Below are positions 31,621 through 42,118 of a DNA stretch of 64,000 bases, piece after piece (position 1 is the first letter of the stretch; every line of letters begins with the position of its first letter). Source of the stretch: Phytophthora sp. 'mugwort' (lineage: Eukaryota; Oomycota; Peronosporomycetes; Peronosporales; Peronosporaceae); contig JAUCEF010000010.1 in NCBI GenBank assembly GCA_033558025.1, positions 831,001-895,000 of the forward strand, given 5' to 3'. Below the pieces are notes generated by a model. It had not been told where the DNA came from. It ran no database searches and saw nothing but the letters and a program-made list of their open reading frames with translations. The position numbers and the translations under genes are program-made.

Positions 31621-33465
31621 TTACCCGCGACTGGGATACGTTTCCTCCATCCATGCTCTGATGTTCTGATTGTGAATGAACCCGTGGTTGTCATCATTAC
31701 CAAGCTCAGGGTACTTTGTAGCTAGAAACAACGCCACATCAAAGTTGTCTCCAGCCGCCGCACCGTCCAATGCTTTGGGCGAGCACCCCTCTCGTCGATT
31801 CTCACTTAACCACTGCACGACACCGAGATAGCCCCTCGATGCAGCCTCGTCTATTGCTTCGAATGTGCATCCTTCGCGGCGGTTTTCATGCAGCCACTGA
31901 ATCATCGCCAAATGTCCCTCTCTTGCGGCGCCGTCCATTGCTGCCGGCGAGAATGTTGTTCCCGCAGTCTGTTCAAGCCATTTGACCATTTCTAAATTGC
32001 CACTCGCTGCTGCTCCATCCATGATATCAACGGAGGGCTCGGTCCAGTATTTCTCGTGAAGCCACTTGAGAACGTCGAGGTGGCCGCCTGCTGCAGCAAA
32101 CTGGATCGCGGCAGGCGAACATGTTGGGACTGTCTTGTCGACTACATGTTCACTTACACTGCCTCTTACAGTGATCGTTTCCATTCTCAGCGCTACATTG
32201 AACAGGAACTTCATCACGTGGAGATGACCATTCCTTGCGGCAACGTCCATGACTGTCGCATTGAATTGTTGTTTAGAGCCAGCTTCGTATAAATTGACGC
32301 TGGGGTCGTCTCCGAACTGTTCGTGGAGCCACACAACGACGTGCAGATGTCCATTGCTCGCCGCTCCACGCATCGCGCGGTGGGTACACGGCACCGAGCA
32401 GTTGCTGTGGAGATATTGAGCAACTTCCAAGTGTCCGTTGCTGGCTGCCAAGTCCATCGCTTTGTGTGCCATGTTCCAGCCGAGATTATGTTCCTTTAGC
32501 CACCGCACCACCAGCAAGTGCCCGTTCGCTGCCGCCTCGCAGAATGCCTCCCCATCAAGATGCACCATATCTTCGTGAATGAGGTGCTTGACGATCTCCA
32601 GATGACCCTTCGCGGCTGCATTCTTAAGCGCCCACTGCTTACCGACTTCGCAGTTCTGATCCAAGAGCCACTGCACCATGATGAGGTTGCCACCCTGCGC
32701 TGCAAAGTCGAGCCGGGGAAGCTGCCACCCGTCCGAAACTAGCCGTCGTACCGCTTCCATATCTCCGTGGCGCGCCAGTTCGTCCATAACTTCTTCATTG
32801 CTCTGCAGATAGAACCCATGAAAGACATTCGTATACAGCCATACCACCAGGTCACCGTATCCTCCAGTTGCAGCAGCGAGCAATGCGTTGCTCTCCCAGA
32901 ATTTGACCTGGTGGGCATTGTTTTCGACACGATCTCGCGCCCCGGGCATCGACGCCTTCTTGTAGTATGTGTGGACGCCCAAAAGCAATCGGAGGATATC
33001 TCGCTTGCCACGTTGTGCCGCTGCCTCTACGGCTTGAGGAGGCACCACACAGCTGGAGAACTGATCCAGTAGCCACTGTACCGTGCTCGCATCAGCGTGC
33101 TTGCAGGCTTCGATCATACCCTTCGCGAATTGATCTTGGTAGTAGAAGCGGTTCGTCCACAGCATACGAGACGGACACCAAGCATTACTTTGCTGACACC
33201 ACGGGTCCGCGACGGTTTCCGAAGACTTGCTGACGTCCCATACTCTCTGCAACAGCGACATGGAGCCTACGGCACAGGCTCGAGACAGTGGCAGACTTGA
33301 GGAGTGGTCGAGGAAGGCCGAGAGCGTGGCAGTCACGTGCGAAAGCTCTGCGATCCCGGACTGCGACCGAGCCACGACGGTGACGCTGGTTAACGGTGCA
33401 GGAGCCATCCTGAAGTGGAATTTCAAGTGTAAGTGGTCACGCACGTTGTCAAATGGGGTGTGCAA
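31621..33465 (-). CDS. ankyrin-repeat protein (oomycete expanded family)
   Basis: A single 614-residue frame. Translation may start at Met20 (MAPAPLTSVTVVARSQSG, 33408), since the first 19 residues look non-conserved. After an N-terminal region of about 130 residues, roughly a dozen degenerate ankyrin repeats follow with the pattern A-A-x-x-G-H-L-x-V-V-x-W-L, for example AAANGHLLVVRWLKEHN, DLAASNGHLEVAQYLHSN and DGAAREGHLAMIQWLHENRR. The last repeats share a motif with NRREGCT/NRREGCS, pointing to recent internal duplication. There is no signal peptide, RXLR or other secretion motif and no kinase or other catalytic domain. Proteins of this type are numerous in Phytophthora; partner and role are unknown. 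Confidence 0.88.
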   Translation of the reverse strand: MHTPFDNVRDHLHLKFHFRMAPAPLTSVTVVARSQSGIAELSHVTATLSAFLDHSSSLPLSRACAVGSMSLLQRVWDVSKSSETVADPWCQQSNAWCPSRMLWTNRFYYQDQFAKGMIEACKHADASTVQWLLDQFSSCVVPPQAVEAAAQRGKRDILRLLLGVHTYYKKASMPGARDRVENNAHQVKFWESNALLAAATGGYGDLVVWLYTNVFHGFYLQSNEEVMDELARHGDMEAVRRLVSDGWQLPRLDFAAQGGNLIMVQWLLDQNCEVGKQWALKNAAAKGHLEIVKHLIHEDMVHLDGEAFCEAAANGHLLVVRWLKEHNLGWNMAHKAMDLAASNGHLEVAQYLHSNCSVPCTHRAMRGAASNGHLHVVVWLHEQFGDDPSVNLYEAGSKQQFNATVMDVAARNGHLHVMKFLFNVALRMETITVRGSVSEHVVDKTVPTCSPAAIQFAAAGGHLDVLKWLHEKYWTEPSVDIMDGAAASGNLEMVKWLEQTAGTTFSPAAMDGAAREGHLAMIQWLHENRREGCTFEAIDEAASRGYLGVVQWLSENRREGCSPKALDGAAAGDNFDVALFLATKYPELGNDDNHGFIHNQNIRAWMEETYPSRG

Positions 33466-33584
33466 GGAGTGAACGGCGAATCTGAAGCAATCGTCTCGTT
33501 GTCAGTGACACGCCTGAAGCTTATCGGGTTTCACGGGGGATACGGAGGGTCTCCCCAAAGCGAGTTCTCGGCTTTAGGTTCATA

Positions 33585-33759
33585 CAGACTAGAGCGTGAG
33601 AACGAGACGCCTGATATACATCCAATTTCAAGACGGTATTTGACTATTGCAGGAGAAAACTACCAAATATCAATGCTTTTTGTTAGTTACTCTGATATTA
33701 AGTACATAAAAACTTCAAGGCATCAAGTTTCAACCGTCTCGTTCTCAGGCGCTAGTCTG
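33585..33759. mobile_element. MITE of pogo/Tigger type, TA-flanked
   Basis: Both ends begin CAGACTAG. The left arm 33585-33609 and the complement of 33735-33759 agree at 22 of 25 positions (CAGACTAGAGCGTGAGAACG versus CAGACTAGCGCCTGAGAACG, then GAGACG in both). TA lies immediately outside each end (33583-33584 and 33760-33761). The 175-bp size, TA duplication and CAG termini fit a non-autonomous pogo/Tigger-like element. It lies 120 bp upstream of the ankyrin gene. Confidence 0.75.
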
Positions 33760-33761
33760 TA

Positions 33762-35331
33762 CAGCAGCGAACCAAGAAGCAGCGCAGAGATTTTTGCATG
33801 CGCATCTCGATATGGTGGGCGTCGATTGACAGGAAATTTTCACGTATGCCCATGGCGTGCGTCGAGCGGTGCTGCTAAGCAGCCTGCTTGGGGTGGTAGA
33901 GGTGCTGCGACAGACATGTGGGTCATTTGATTGCTGATATACGGTTCGTCATGGGTTTAACGAACTGGTGGTCGCGCGGCGCGCGGCGCGCATCCGCACC
34001 CCACGCACTGGATGCCCCAGGCCAGCAAGCAATGCTGGCTGAGCCTTCGTGTCGGCGAGGCGGCAATCGACGTTATGGATACAGTATTACGTATTAATAC
34101 ATGTACTGGAGCTGCTGGGGGTCTGCGACGTAGACCCGCAATATTGCGACGCATGCAGCATCCATCATACAAGAGCACAACGCACCGAGGAGCATTCGAG
34201 GAAAAATACCCCAATGCATCGCATTACGCGATAGGAGGCATCGCTGGGGTTCACGAACAGACTACAACGACGCTGTCGTTGTAATTGTTGCTGTCGCCAA
34301 GTTTTCATGTCCGATCTGGAGCTTTCATAAATACTTTCCGCTCAACACGCTGCCCGACCACGTGTTCTGCCGGGCGTGAGGGCTACAACAATTGTCAGTT
34401 CTGAAGTATGCTCCGATTCTGCTTTTATTGCGAACGAAATTTTTTTTATTCAAAGGTAACACAACCGTAACAATGTAACCTTAACTTATAACAACAACCT
34501 TTCTCGGAGAGAGAATTAATAACACTAGAATCCGTGAAAAGCACAACGATCGGCTGTCCAGTATGAATGGCGTTACTGCAACCATAACTTTTGTCTTTTA
34601 CAATTTGACGATGCTAAAAAATAAGGCAACCCTATACAGTGCCCGCCAACTTGATACCGTACTGTAGGACCACCTAATTCTGGTCACACATTTGCCTATT
34701 TCCTCGGCTTGTCGAGGGAATTAGAAGCTGCTGTTTACACGTGTTCTTTTATTATGCGTCAGCATACAAATTGCCGGCATCAGCGACAAATTATAGTACC
34801 ATACACCTTCTTACACAAAGCCCCTATATTAAAACGTCGTACTTAGGGAAACAGTCTTGTTGCACATACACGTTTCCACAAAGAACCACGACCTCAGCTC
34901 GAGCTAGGAAAGGGGTCAGCACCTGAAGGAGCCCACGTTTCGAAAAGCACGCCGGGGAATATGCAAGAAAAAAAAAACGATGGGCTGGCGCTCAGCCACG
35001 AATTGTGGGTTGCTGATGCGATACTGAAGCTGCAGGCATGTCACTGCACTCCAGTAAAATTCGTAACATTTAATCGCATCAGCAACCTTTATAATCACCA
35101 AACTTCAAAAAGCAAGCTCATAAGCAGCTGTAACAATTTAATTTTACCAAGTATGAATGAATATCATCGAATTGACAACAGTACTTAAGCGGAGACTATA
35201 CACCGAGTTAGTCAAATGGTGCAAATCGGCCGACACTGATCAAACTATAAAATAAGCAAGTATAAATAGTACTATAGCCTCTTCGTTGATCGGCAGGGCA
35301 GAGATAGAGAGATTCAGATTCTATTTAACTA
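33762..35331. other. gap without recognisable gene
   Basis: Contains a GC-rich CGCGCGGCGCGC run near 33974 and, around 34640, the sequence TACAGTGCCCGCCAACTTGA. The latter resembles a pogo-type terminus, but I found no partner. No coding content recognised. Confidence 0.35.
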
Positions 35332-35453
35332 ACGGAAATTCCCGAATAATACCCCCTGGTACTATTTAATATACCCCCACCTGCTCACAAAGGGTTACAC
35401 GAATTAGCGCCTAAAAGATAGTAATTAAAATCGTATTTAAAGAGTAAAACATG

Positions 35454-35525
35454 TGGACGCGGCGGGGATCCAACCCGCGTCCATCCGCATAGAACGCGTG
35501 CTCTTACCATCTGCGCTACGTGTCC
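35454..35525 (-). other. tRNA-like sequence (degenerate) inside the pogo-like element
   Basis: Seventy-two bases on the minus strand have tRNA layout: acceptor halves GGACACG and CGCGTCC (one A-C mismatch) and an A-box GTAGCGCAGATGG. The T-stem GCGGG/CCCGC is perfect around loop TTGGATC, where the conserved TTCGATC has C changed to G. The anticodon arm cannot be folded into a normal five-pair stem, so decoding is unlikely. The overall sequence resembles eukaryotic Ala or Arg tRNAs. It may be a captured tRNA or tRNA-derived SINE, possibly retaining pol III promoter boxes. Confidence 0.65.
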
Positions 35526-35658
35526 AAGCACATTTGGTTACCTTAAAATTGCATGAAAATAAAAACGTTTTTGTAGTTGCTCGTGAGAACAAAGGGTTGC
35601 ACTGTATTACTTGTGATCACAAAGGGTAACACAGTATTACAGTCTATTTTTGCCGTGC

Positions 35659-37017
35659 TTACTCGTCAATCAGAGCAATGTCATCAAGGGCATCATGAAG
35701 CTCGTCGAGGTTAAAGTCACCCTTGTCTTGCTCGGCTTCCTTCGAGGCCTCCCACTTCTCACGAAACCGATCTCCGTACACGTCGTGCCGCGCAACATGC
35801 CAGTCCATACAGTGGTCAGCAACGCCTGCTACAGCGACTGAATTGGCAACCGTTTCACAGTCAGTGTCACGCCTTCTTGACCCATCCACAGACAACTCCT
35901 ACAGACGGCATGCGAGGGTTGCCGAACTGCGTGTACTCGACCTTATCGCTCCCCTTCCACGCATTGATCTCCATGTACAACAGGTCCTTGAACGTCTTGT
36001 AGATGCCGATGTCGCCTGCTTGCAGGTACGGCGTCAGACCCCCAGGAATAACACACATGCTCACGTTCCAAGCAGCACACTTATCCTTCACCTCCTTGGA
36101 GATGTGCGCGCGCATGGAGTCCCAAACGAGGTGATTCCCTTCACCTGTGTCGACCAGCGGGAATGCGAGATCGATCCAGCGTTTCAAGAGCTTACTGTCG
36201 ACCCAGGGGCGTGGCTGTGAGCCACATAAACGCCACCAATCTTGTCAAACTAAGGCGAAGCTTTGCCTTTCCATATCAGAAAAGTGGTGGAAGCTTTTTG
36301 CCCGCTGCTGTCACTGCGAGTATCGCCGTAATCCACATGGACGAAAACCCGTAGAGCGGACCATAACGTGGCGACTGCCGATGCTGTCCACGGTTTGATT
36401 ACGCGCGTCTTCGAAATAAACGGCCGTTTCATCTATCAATATCGTTCGGTGCAGGTCCATGGTGGGCTTCGCACTTTGCAGTAACGTCATATAGGAAACG
36501 GCACGATCCACTAGCTTGTCGCCACTGAGCGTTGTTAGATTGGTGCGCCGCCGCAGGGACAGCCCATAACGCCGCATAAAGCCCGTGATCCAGTGTGGGG
36601 AGGCCACGAAGCCTTGAGGGCTGGCGTTGGTGGTCTCCTGACACGCGAAAATTACCCTGGCCATATGGCCAATCCACGCACATGTAACCTTCTCCTTTTT
36701 GAGCCGCTTTGCTACACCTCATCGTAGAGCGCCTTCTCCATTTCGCCGGAAAGAGGACGCCGCCCACCTCCTGCATGGCATCTGCTAGCCGGATCAGCAG
36801 CTAGCAGCTGTTCACGGTCGCGCCACCAGCGGCGGACGCTGCCACCGTCTAGCTTCCATCCCCTCGCACTGAAGTGCTGGCTCGCGTTGGGACGCCATCG
36901 CCGTCTTCCTTGATCCACCGAAGGACCTCTTGCTTGCGCCAGATGCTGATCGGGATTCTTGTAGGCATTTCGCTGAATGAGGAAGCGCTGGGGATGGAAA
37001 GCCAATGCAGACTGCAT
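35659..37017 (-). pseudogene. pogo-like DDD/DDE transposase, frameshifted
   Basis: Read from 37017: MQSALAFHPQRFLIQRNAYK begins the N-terminal region. Later, in other frames, come KEKVTCAWIGHM, SPHWITGFMRRYGLSLRRRT (HTH/CENP-B-type), the first catalytic motif ILIDETAVYFED (about 36445), FIWKGKASP, the second motif HLVWDSMRAH (about 36130-36105) and the third region PYLQAGDIGIYKTFKD (about 36030-35985). An acidic tail (ELHDALDDIALIDE) ends at 35659. At least three frameshifts separate the parts. The family is the Tc1/mariner-pogo superfamily, which inserts at TA, in line with the flanks of this element. Confidence 0.8.
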
Positions 37018-37184
37018 TAGTGGTTGGGTGTAACAGGTTTGACAAGCGAGGCAACCTCTGGTGAGATGGTTGGTGGCTGGGGTGGCTACTGTAGGCGAGG
37101 TTACGTAAGGTTACTCTAGAGTTACGGTGAAGTTACTCTGAGAGGGTACTATTCGGGTAGAGGGTATTATTCAAGAATTTCCGT

Positions 37185-37667
37185 TAAATTAGTTGCAATA
37201 TTTCTGATATTTGCTAGCCATATGAGTAGTGCTGGTGTCGGATCCGTTAGCTGCTCGTGGCCGGTCCCCTGCTGGGCAGGTAACGCTCTCGGTATGGTGT
37301 TTAAAATATCAAGACATGCGTGCAGTTTTGCTCCGCGAATGGCCGTGTCTCTTGGCGGAGCTCGCGGCTGACTACTGCCTTCATTTGCCGCATCCCGGAT
37401 CTCCAGAATCCGATGGCACTGCCGGATTCGTCACCTCCTTGTTGCCTAAACACGACAGCGATGCCCTGGGTCCAGCTGGTGAATCCAATCGAGCAGAGTA
37501 CCGTTTAAATGCCGTCCCATTCCTTGCTGAAGCCGTCCGTTTGTTCTGGAAACCCTTTTTGATAAGTGTCCTGCGATGTGCCGAGAACGTTGGTGATTTC
37601 GTGATGCGCAGCTTACCTTCCACTTTTCCAGCAGCCCCGGTTGCCACCGTTCCCGTGTTCACTGGCT
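37185..37667. other. gap, LINE 3' flank
   Basis: Sequence between the pogo-like element and the LINE 3' coding fragment. No independent gene recognised; part may be LINE 3' sequence. Confidence 0.35.
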
Positions 37668-38281
37668 TCACTGGCTGATGAGCTTGGCCCATACCGCTTG
37701 TGCAAACTGACATGACCAGAAGAGGTGCTCTTTGTCTCTTTCTGGTCCACACAGGCTGGGCAGCCTTGCATCTGTTGGCTTCCGGATCACCCTCGGATTA
37801 GAGATTGCGTTGGTGTGTTGCAATCCTATATACCGTCCACACGTGATAGTCCGCCAACTGTACCGATGGGCCCATGATTGCTTCGGCGTTTGGTTGAGCT
37901 GCGCCCGCTGCCAATCGCTTTCCTCAGCTCGACGGGTTAGGCTGTATAGCACTCCTTGGAGCGGGTGTGAAAAGTCATTCTTGCATGCTGCGTATAACCA
38001 TTGTTAAGATCATCCAAAATGCCTGCATTTGGCACTGTCCCTTTTACCCTCCATGAGAACCCATGCAGGGTCGAGTGAGCTTCGAATACGAGCCCTCCCT
38101 TCTGCATCTTGCGTTCATGGGCCAGTGCGAGTTCCTCTGTGACGTCGTAGATTTCGGAATAGGGGCTGCTAACTTTCCGGTGGATGCCATTCGCTGCCCG
38201 TACCAGCTCATTAGGTCGGTCCTGTGTCGTATTCACCTCTCTAGGTGACCGCTGATCCTCCTCGGGTGGATTAAAGTCCAT
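37668..38281 (-). pseudogene. LINE 3' fragment with zinc-knuckle (zf-RVT) end
   Basis: The minus strand encodes MDFNPPEEDQRSPREVNTTQ and then, after a frameshift near 37950, a C-terminal region. That region has the RT-associated zinc motif LPSLCGPERDKEHLFWSCQF plus AVW, the usual C-x2-4-C-x-H-x5-C followed by W pattern of non-LTR retrotransposons. It likely continues the LINE part found at 41240-42118, with the hAT element between them. Confidence 0.6.
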
Positions 38282-38480
38282 TAATAGTCAAGCCGAAAGA
38301 GCTGTCGTTGTCGTAATGTCGCGAGTCACCTCGGATGGGTGGGACGGTCAGCGCTGTATGAGAACGGTCTGAGTATAAGAGATATTCTACGAAGTATAAT
38401 AACACTTCACAACCAAGCTAAATGCAAATCAATGATTCAGCTTGTTGTAACCCGGGCAAATTCACGACTAATAACCAAAC

Positions 38481-38488
38481 CTGGACGG
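38481..38488. repeat. left target-site duplication of hAT element
   Basis: CTGGACGG directly precedes the left terminus. The right flank 41232-41239 reads CTGGACGA, identical at seven of eight positions. Eight-base duplications are characteristic of hAT insertions. Confidence 0.65.
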
Positions 38489-41231
38489 TACGGATGGGGC
38501 AATGCAATCGTAGCATTAGTGCAATGCGTGCATTAATGACACGGATGCCACTCGTGAAACGCAAACTGCATTAGTGCACTGCAACTGGGTGAAGTGGTTT
38601 CGAAAGATGACAATTGTCAACTTAAGCGGGAGATAGCAGTGAGACATTGGGCCACCGGCAGAACCGCTTCAGCGCGCGAAGTTCGCCGCGAACGTCTTGT
38701 TGCTGTAGAATGACAGGCTGCTAGAAACCACTACAGCCACGTCGTAACCCATATAGCGCTGAGCGTTCGCTCCATTATTGCGTCAGCTCCTGACAGGTCC
38801 CACAGGCCCATCAGCCATTTGATGACGCAGAGTCAATGAAGCCAACTTCGACAATTTCTCCTCTGCCCCTTGATGGCGCAGATCGGCATTCGAGAGCACG
38901 CTAGGTTCCGCCAGTATCATGGAAGAAGCTTGACCGCGTCGCCGCGCTACTGCCAGTGTAGCAGCAGCTCCCTCACTCTTCGTCTCGCCGAACAGGAGCA
39001 ACAACTGCCTCAATCTGCTTTGGCCAACCCCGATGTCACTGCACCTGCTGCGCTGAACGCTGCACGAGCAACCAGCCATGTCCCGCGGCCGCACGCACCC
39101 CGCGTGGGGCGAGTTCGTGATCGACAACGATGGTGCCTATCCCGACGCGACGTGCAAGCACTGCTCCGCGAAGCTGTACAAGTCGCAGCCCAGCCGAAAC
39201 TTGCTTGGGCACCTGGCGTCGTGCCGCAATCTAAGGGAGGCTGAGCAGCTCAAGTGGAGTCGCTTCAACGAGTCGCCGAGGAAGAAGAAGCGGAAGCGCA
39301 AGAAGCACAAGAAAACAAGTCATGCTACTTCACTTCCTGCCACGCAAGACTCCTTCATGAGTGAAGTATCGCTTTCTCAGTCACAGTCGGTGGTAAATTT
39401 TGCTAGCGAAATATCCGCTGCAGAAAACGATCGCTTCCAAGCTGAGATCGCTCGGGGCTTTTACGCTGCTGGTTTGCCGTTCTAGCAGTATCGAAGTCCC
39501 GCGCATGCGTAAAGCGCTCGCGATTCTACAGCCTGAAATGGAGAAATACCTTCCAACTCGGAAGGCGTTAGCTGGCCGACTGCTGACCAAAGAGTACGAG
39601 CTCGAGAGGTCTGATCTAATCGCCAAATTGAGAGATGAATCAACACTCGCGTTGATTTCTGATGGCTGGCCAAATGTCAGCAAGGAGAAGGTCGTCAATT
39701 ACGTCGTCGCATCTCCGCTGATGCGACCGCTCCTTTGGTACACCAAGACTACTGGGGAGGACGAACAACAGTACGTGGCCGAGGCGATCGGCGATGTGAT
39801 TAAATTCACGAGGCTGTTGTCCGAGCTGTGGTAGTATCTGTCACGACTGATAATGCTCCTGTGATGCAGGGAGTCGGGGCACATTATCGAGCGGGAGCGG
39901 CCGCTATGCTGCAATGAATGCAGCAGCCATGCATTAAATCTGATCCTGGAGGAGGTGCTACAAATTCCGTGGCTAATCTGGTCACTGTCACGATCTGTCA
40001 CGCTGGCCAAGTTTGTTCGGAATCGACCGCAGCTCCTTGCGCGATTTCGCAAGCTGCAGAAGGCGAAAGAGAAAGAGGTGCACCATCGGGCTCTGCGCTT
40101 ACCTGTGCCAACGCATTGGTACTCTAGCTTTCAAAGTATCAAAAGCGTATCCGACAACAATGGTGTCATTAGCCAGCTATTTCGCCAGACGACGTTTATA
40201 AAGCGCTATGGAAGGCGACCAGCAAAGCTTAATGAAGCTCGTGACATTGTGAAAGCTAGGGATTCCTGGAAGCGTCTTAAGTTGGTGATCACTCTTCTGA
40301 AGCCACTCATTGAAGCTGTTGCGATGCTGGAACAGGATACCTTCTACATATATCGGTATACTGGCAGTTTAGCCAACTCCGACGCTGTCCCAGTACCAAG
40401 AGCGCGTTAATGGAGTGCCAAGAGCTGATCAACTGAGTATATTGGCGTCTGTCAAAGCCAGATGGGAATTTTTGCACACAGACACGATGGGCGCGTCGTT
40501 CCTGCTCGACCACACGAAAGAAACACGTGACTTCGTGGATGCTGACCTGACCACTAGTGTCGAATCAATCTCGCAACTTACGGTGCGTCTTGGGCACATA
40601 TCGACCCAGTGGAGATGGAACAGATCGAAAGCGAAGCCACCGAGTTCTACCTGAAGAAAGGTATGTGGTCGCCGGAGACGCGCGCAAAGCAGAAGAAACT
40701 CTCACCGATGGCATGGTGGACCGACAAGGTCAGCAAGTCAGTGACCGAGAACGACTACTATCCGCGTTTATCACCTCTCGCCGCAACCATCTACACGATT
40801 CCCACGTCGTCGGCTGCTAGTGAAAGATCCTGGAGTATTCATGACCTCATACACACCAAGCGGCGGAACAGGCTGGACGCATAACGTGTGGAAAAGCTTG
40901 TCTTCATCTATAGCAATGCTGGCAACAAGGATGCCAAAACCAACATTTTCTATCAGGTGGCAGACGAAAGCGAGAATGACGCTAATGTCAAGATGGATGA
41001 TGCTGAGGAGAGCGAGGACTCGACCGGCTGTAGCGGGACCGCAGACGACTTGAGTAACAGCAATGCATATTCGTACGAAGATAGCTAGGAGCAGACACCG
41101 GAATGTTTACTTTGCCGAGAATCTATTTTTTTCTGCACGTTGTTCGTGAATAATGCATGCACTGATGGCATTCATGCATTGCACGAGATGCATTAGTGAC
41201 ATGAAAAAAATGCATGCATTGTCCCATCCTA
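38489..41231 (+). mobile_element. hAT transposon with short TIRs
   Basis: The left end TACGGATGGGGCAATGCAAT and the complement of the right end TAGGATGGGACAATGCATGC share TA, GGATGGG and CAATGCA with a one-base indel. An eight-base near-identical duplication flanks the element. Subterminal GCATTAGTG/GTGCATTAATGAC motifs repeat at 38511-38575 and 41150-41215, a usual feature of hAT transposase binding regions. A decayed BED-type transposase lies inside on the plus strand. The length is 2743 bp. Confidence 0.8.
39078..41088 (+). pseudogene. hAT transposase with BED zinc finger, frameshifted
   Basis: MSRGRTHPAWGEFVI begins a BED finger (CKHCSAKLYKSQPSRNLLGH, then LASC), followed by a basic KKKRKRKKHKK nuclear-type signal. 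After a shift at about 39480 the DUF659-like region continues (LRDESTLALISDGWPNVSKE). Then come TRLLSELW, LRLPVPTHWYSSFQSIKS and LVITLLKPLIEAVAMLEQD, and in another frame the C-terminal dimerisation region with YPRLSPLAATIYTIPTSS and AASERSWS. A single stop (TAA, about 40882) splits the last exon from an acidic tail. Several shifts mean it is inactive. Confidence 0.85.
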
Positions 41232-42118
41232 CTGGACGACAAGAGCGATCCTTACGCCATCCTTGCAACTCCCTACCAGCCATGCACGCACGCGCATATT
41301 ATCACGGTGCAAACCAGACCTTCACGCGACACCCCTTCAGACTCAGTCATATCTGTACCTTGGTGTCGACCCATTCACTGGCCATGCCATCCGTCCTGTA
41401 GTTGCTCCTTGATCCCGCCGCATCCCCCTGAGTGCCGCTAGGCCAGATCCAGAAATGGCAGCGACCCCTCGGCCGCCCATACAATCCAGCGTCGCGTCCC
41501 AGAAAATCTTACAAATCCGATCGCTAAAGTGCAACTTGGGATTGGGCGCCAACTTCGTCTTCATACGTTGCGCCTCCAAGAGTAGCTCGCACGAACTTCC
41601 CGAGGAACGGTTAAGACCGTGCCCAAGACGGCGTCCTCCGTTCCCACTCGGGACAGTAACACTAACCTGTTCTCCCCTTACAGGGTGTCTTCAATGCCCA
41701 TTTCTGGAGATGGCAGAAGAATACTGGTTGCCCAGGGCCGAAGATTACTCCGCGAGTGACGCGCTCCCCTGCCCCCTGGTCCGGTTGTCGGAATACGAGT
41801 TCAGAGCTGTAGGTGCGCTGTATCCTGAAGCCTGCTAGCTGTTTTCGAAGCCAAACGGTCAAACACTCTCGGAGTTAACATCTTAAGGTCTGGCCCGAGT
41901 ATCCAGGAGTTGCGGGACCACTGTAACGTCGGCCAGAAACGATTTATTTTAGGCGACCAGTAGCTGTCCTCGGCTTCTCTCGGTGGGAACTGCTGCTTGT
42001 GGTGCACCACCCAGTCGTCACCTTCCATTAGCTCTGTGCCTCGGTGAGCAGTGAAGCTACGCACCCGATGATGTAACATTGAAACTTGCCACTGCGCCGG
42101 TTGTAGAAACACCCCCAT
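41232..42118 (-). pseudogene. LINE fragment upstream of the hAT insertion
   Basis: The minus strand from 42118 reads MGVFLQPAQWQVSMLHHRVR, then SYWSPKINRFWPTLQW, LGPDLKMLTPRVFDR, and after shifts LSEYEF-like and KLHFSDRICKIFWDATLD segments. I recognise these as the region downstream of the RT in oomycete LINEs, whose C-terminal zinc-knuckle part lies beyond the hAT element (37668-38281). Orientation and order agree with a single LINE split by the insertion. Confidence 0.5.

Larger units (their letters stand above)
35332..37184 (-). mobile_element. pogo-like DNA transposon, both ends resolved
   Basis: The left end reads ACGGAAATTCCCGAATAATA from 35332. The complement of the right end reads ACGGAAATTCTTGAATAATA, ending at 37184, so 18 of the first 20 bases match, and the following CCCCCT/CCCTCT is also similar. 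TA flanks both ends (35330-35331, 37185-37186). Subterminal direct repeats occur: CACAAAGGGTTACAC-like units near 35385, 35590 and 35620, and GTTACTCT near 37113 and 37133. The interior holds a decayed DDE transposase on the minus strand and a tRNA-like sequence. The total length is 1853 bp. Confidence 0.85.

Noticed and set aside
34640..34672. TACAGTGCCCGCCAACTTGA-like sequence resembling a pogo-type terminus.
   Set aside because: No matching inverted partner within several kilobases and no transposase fragment nearby.
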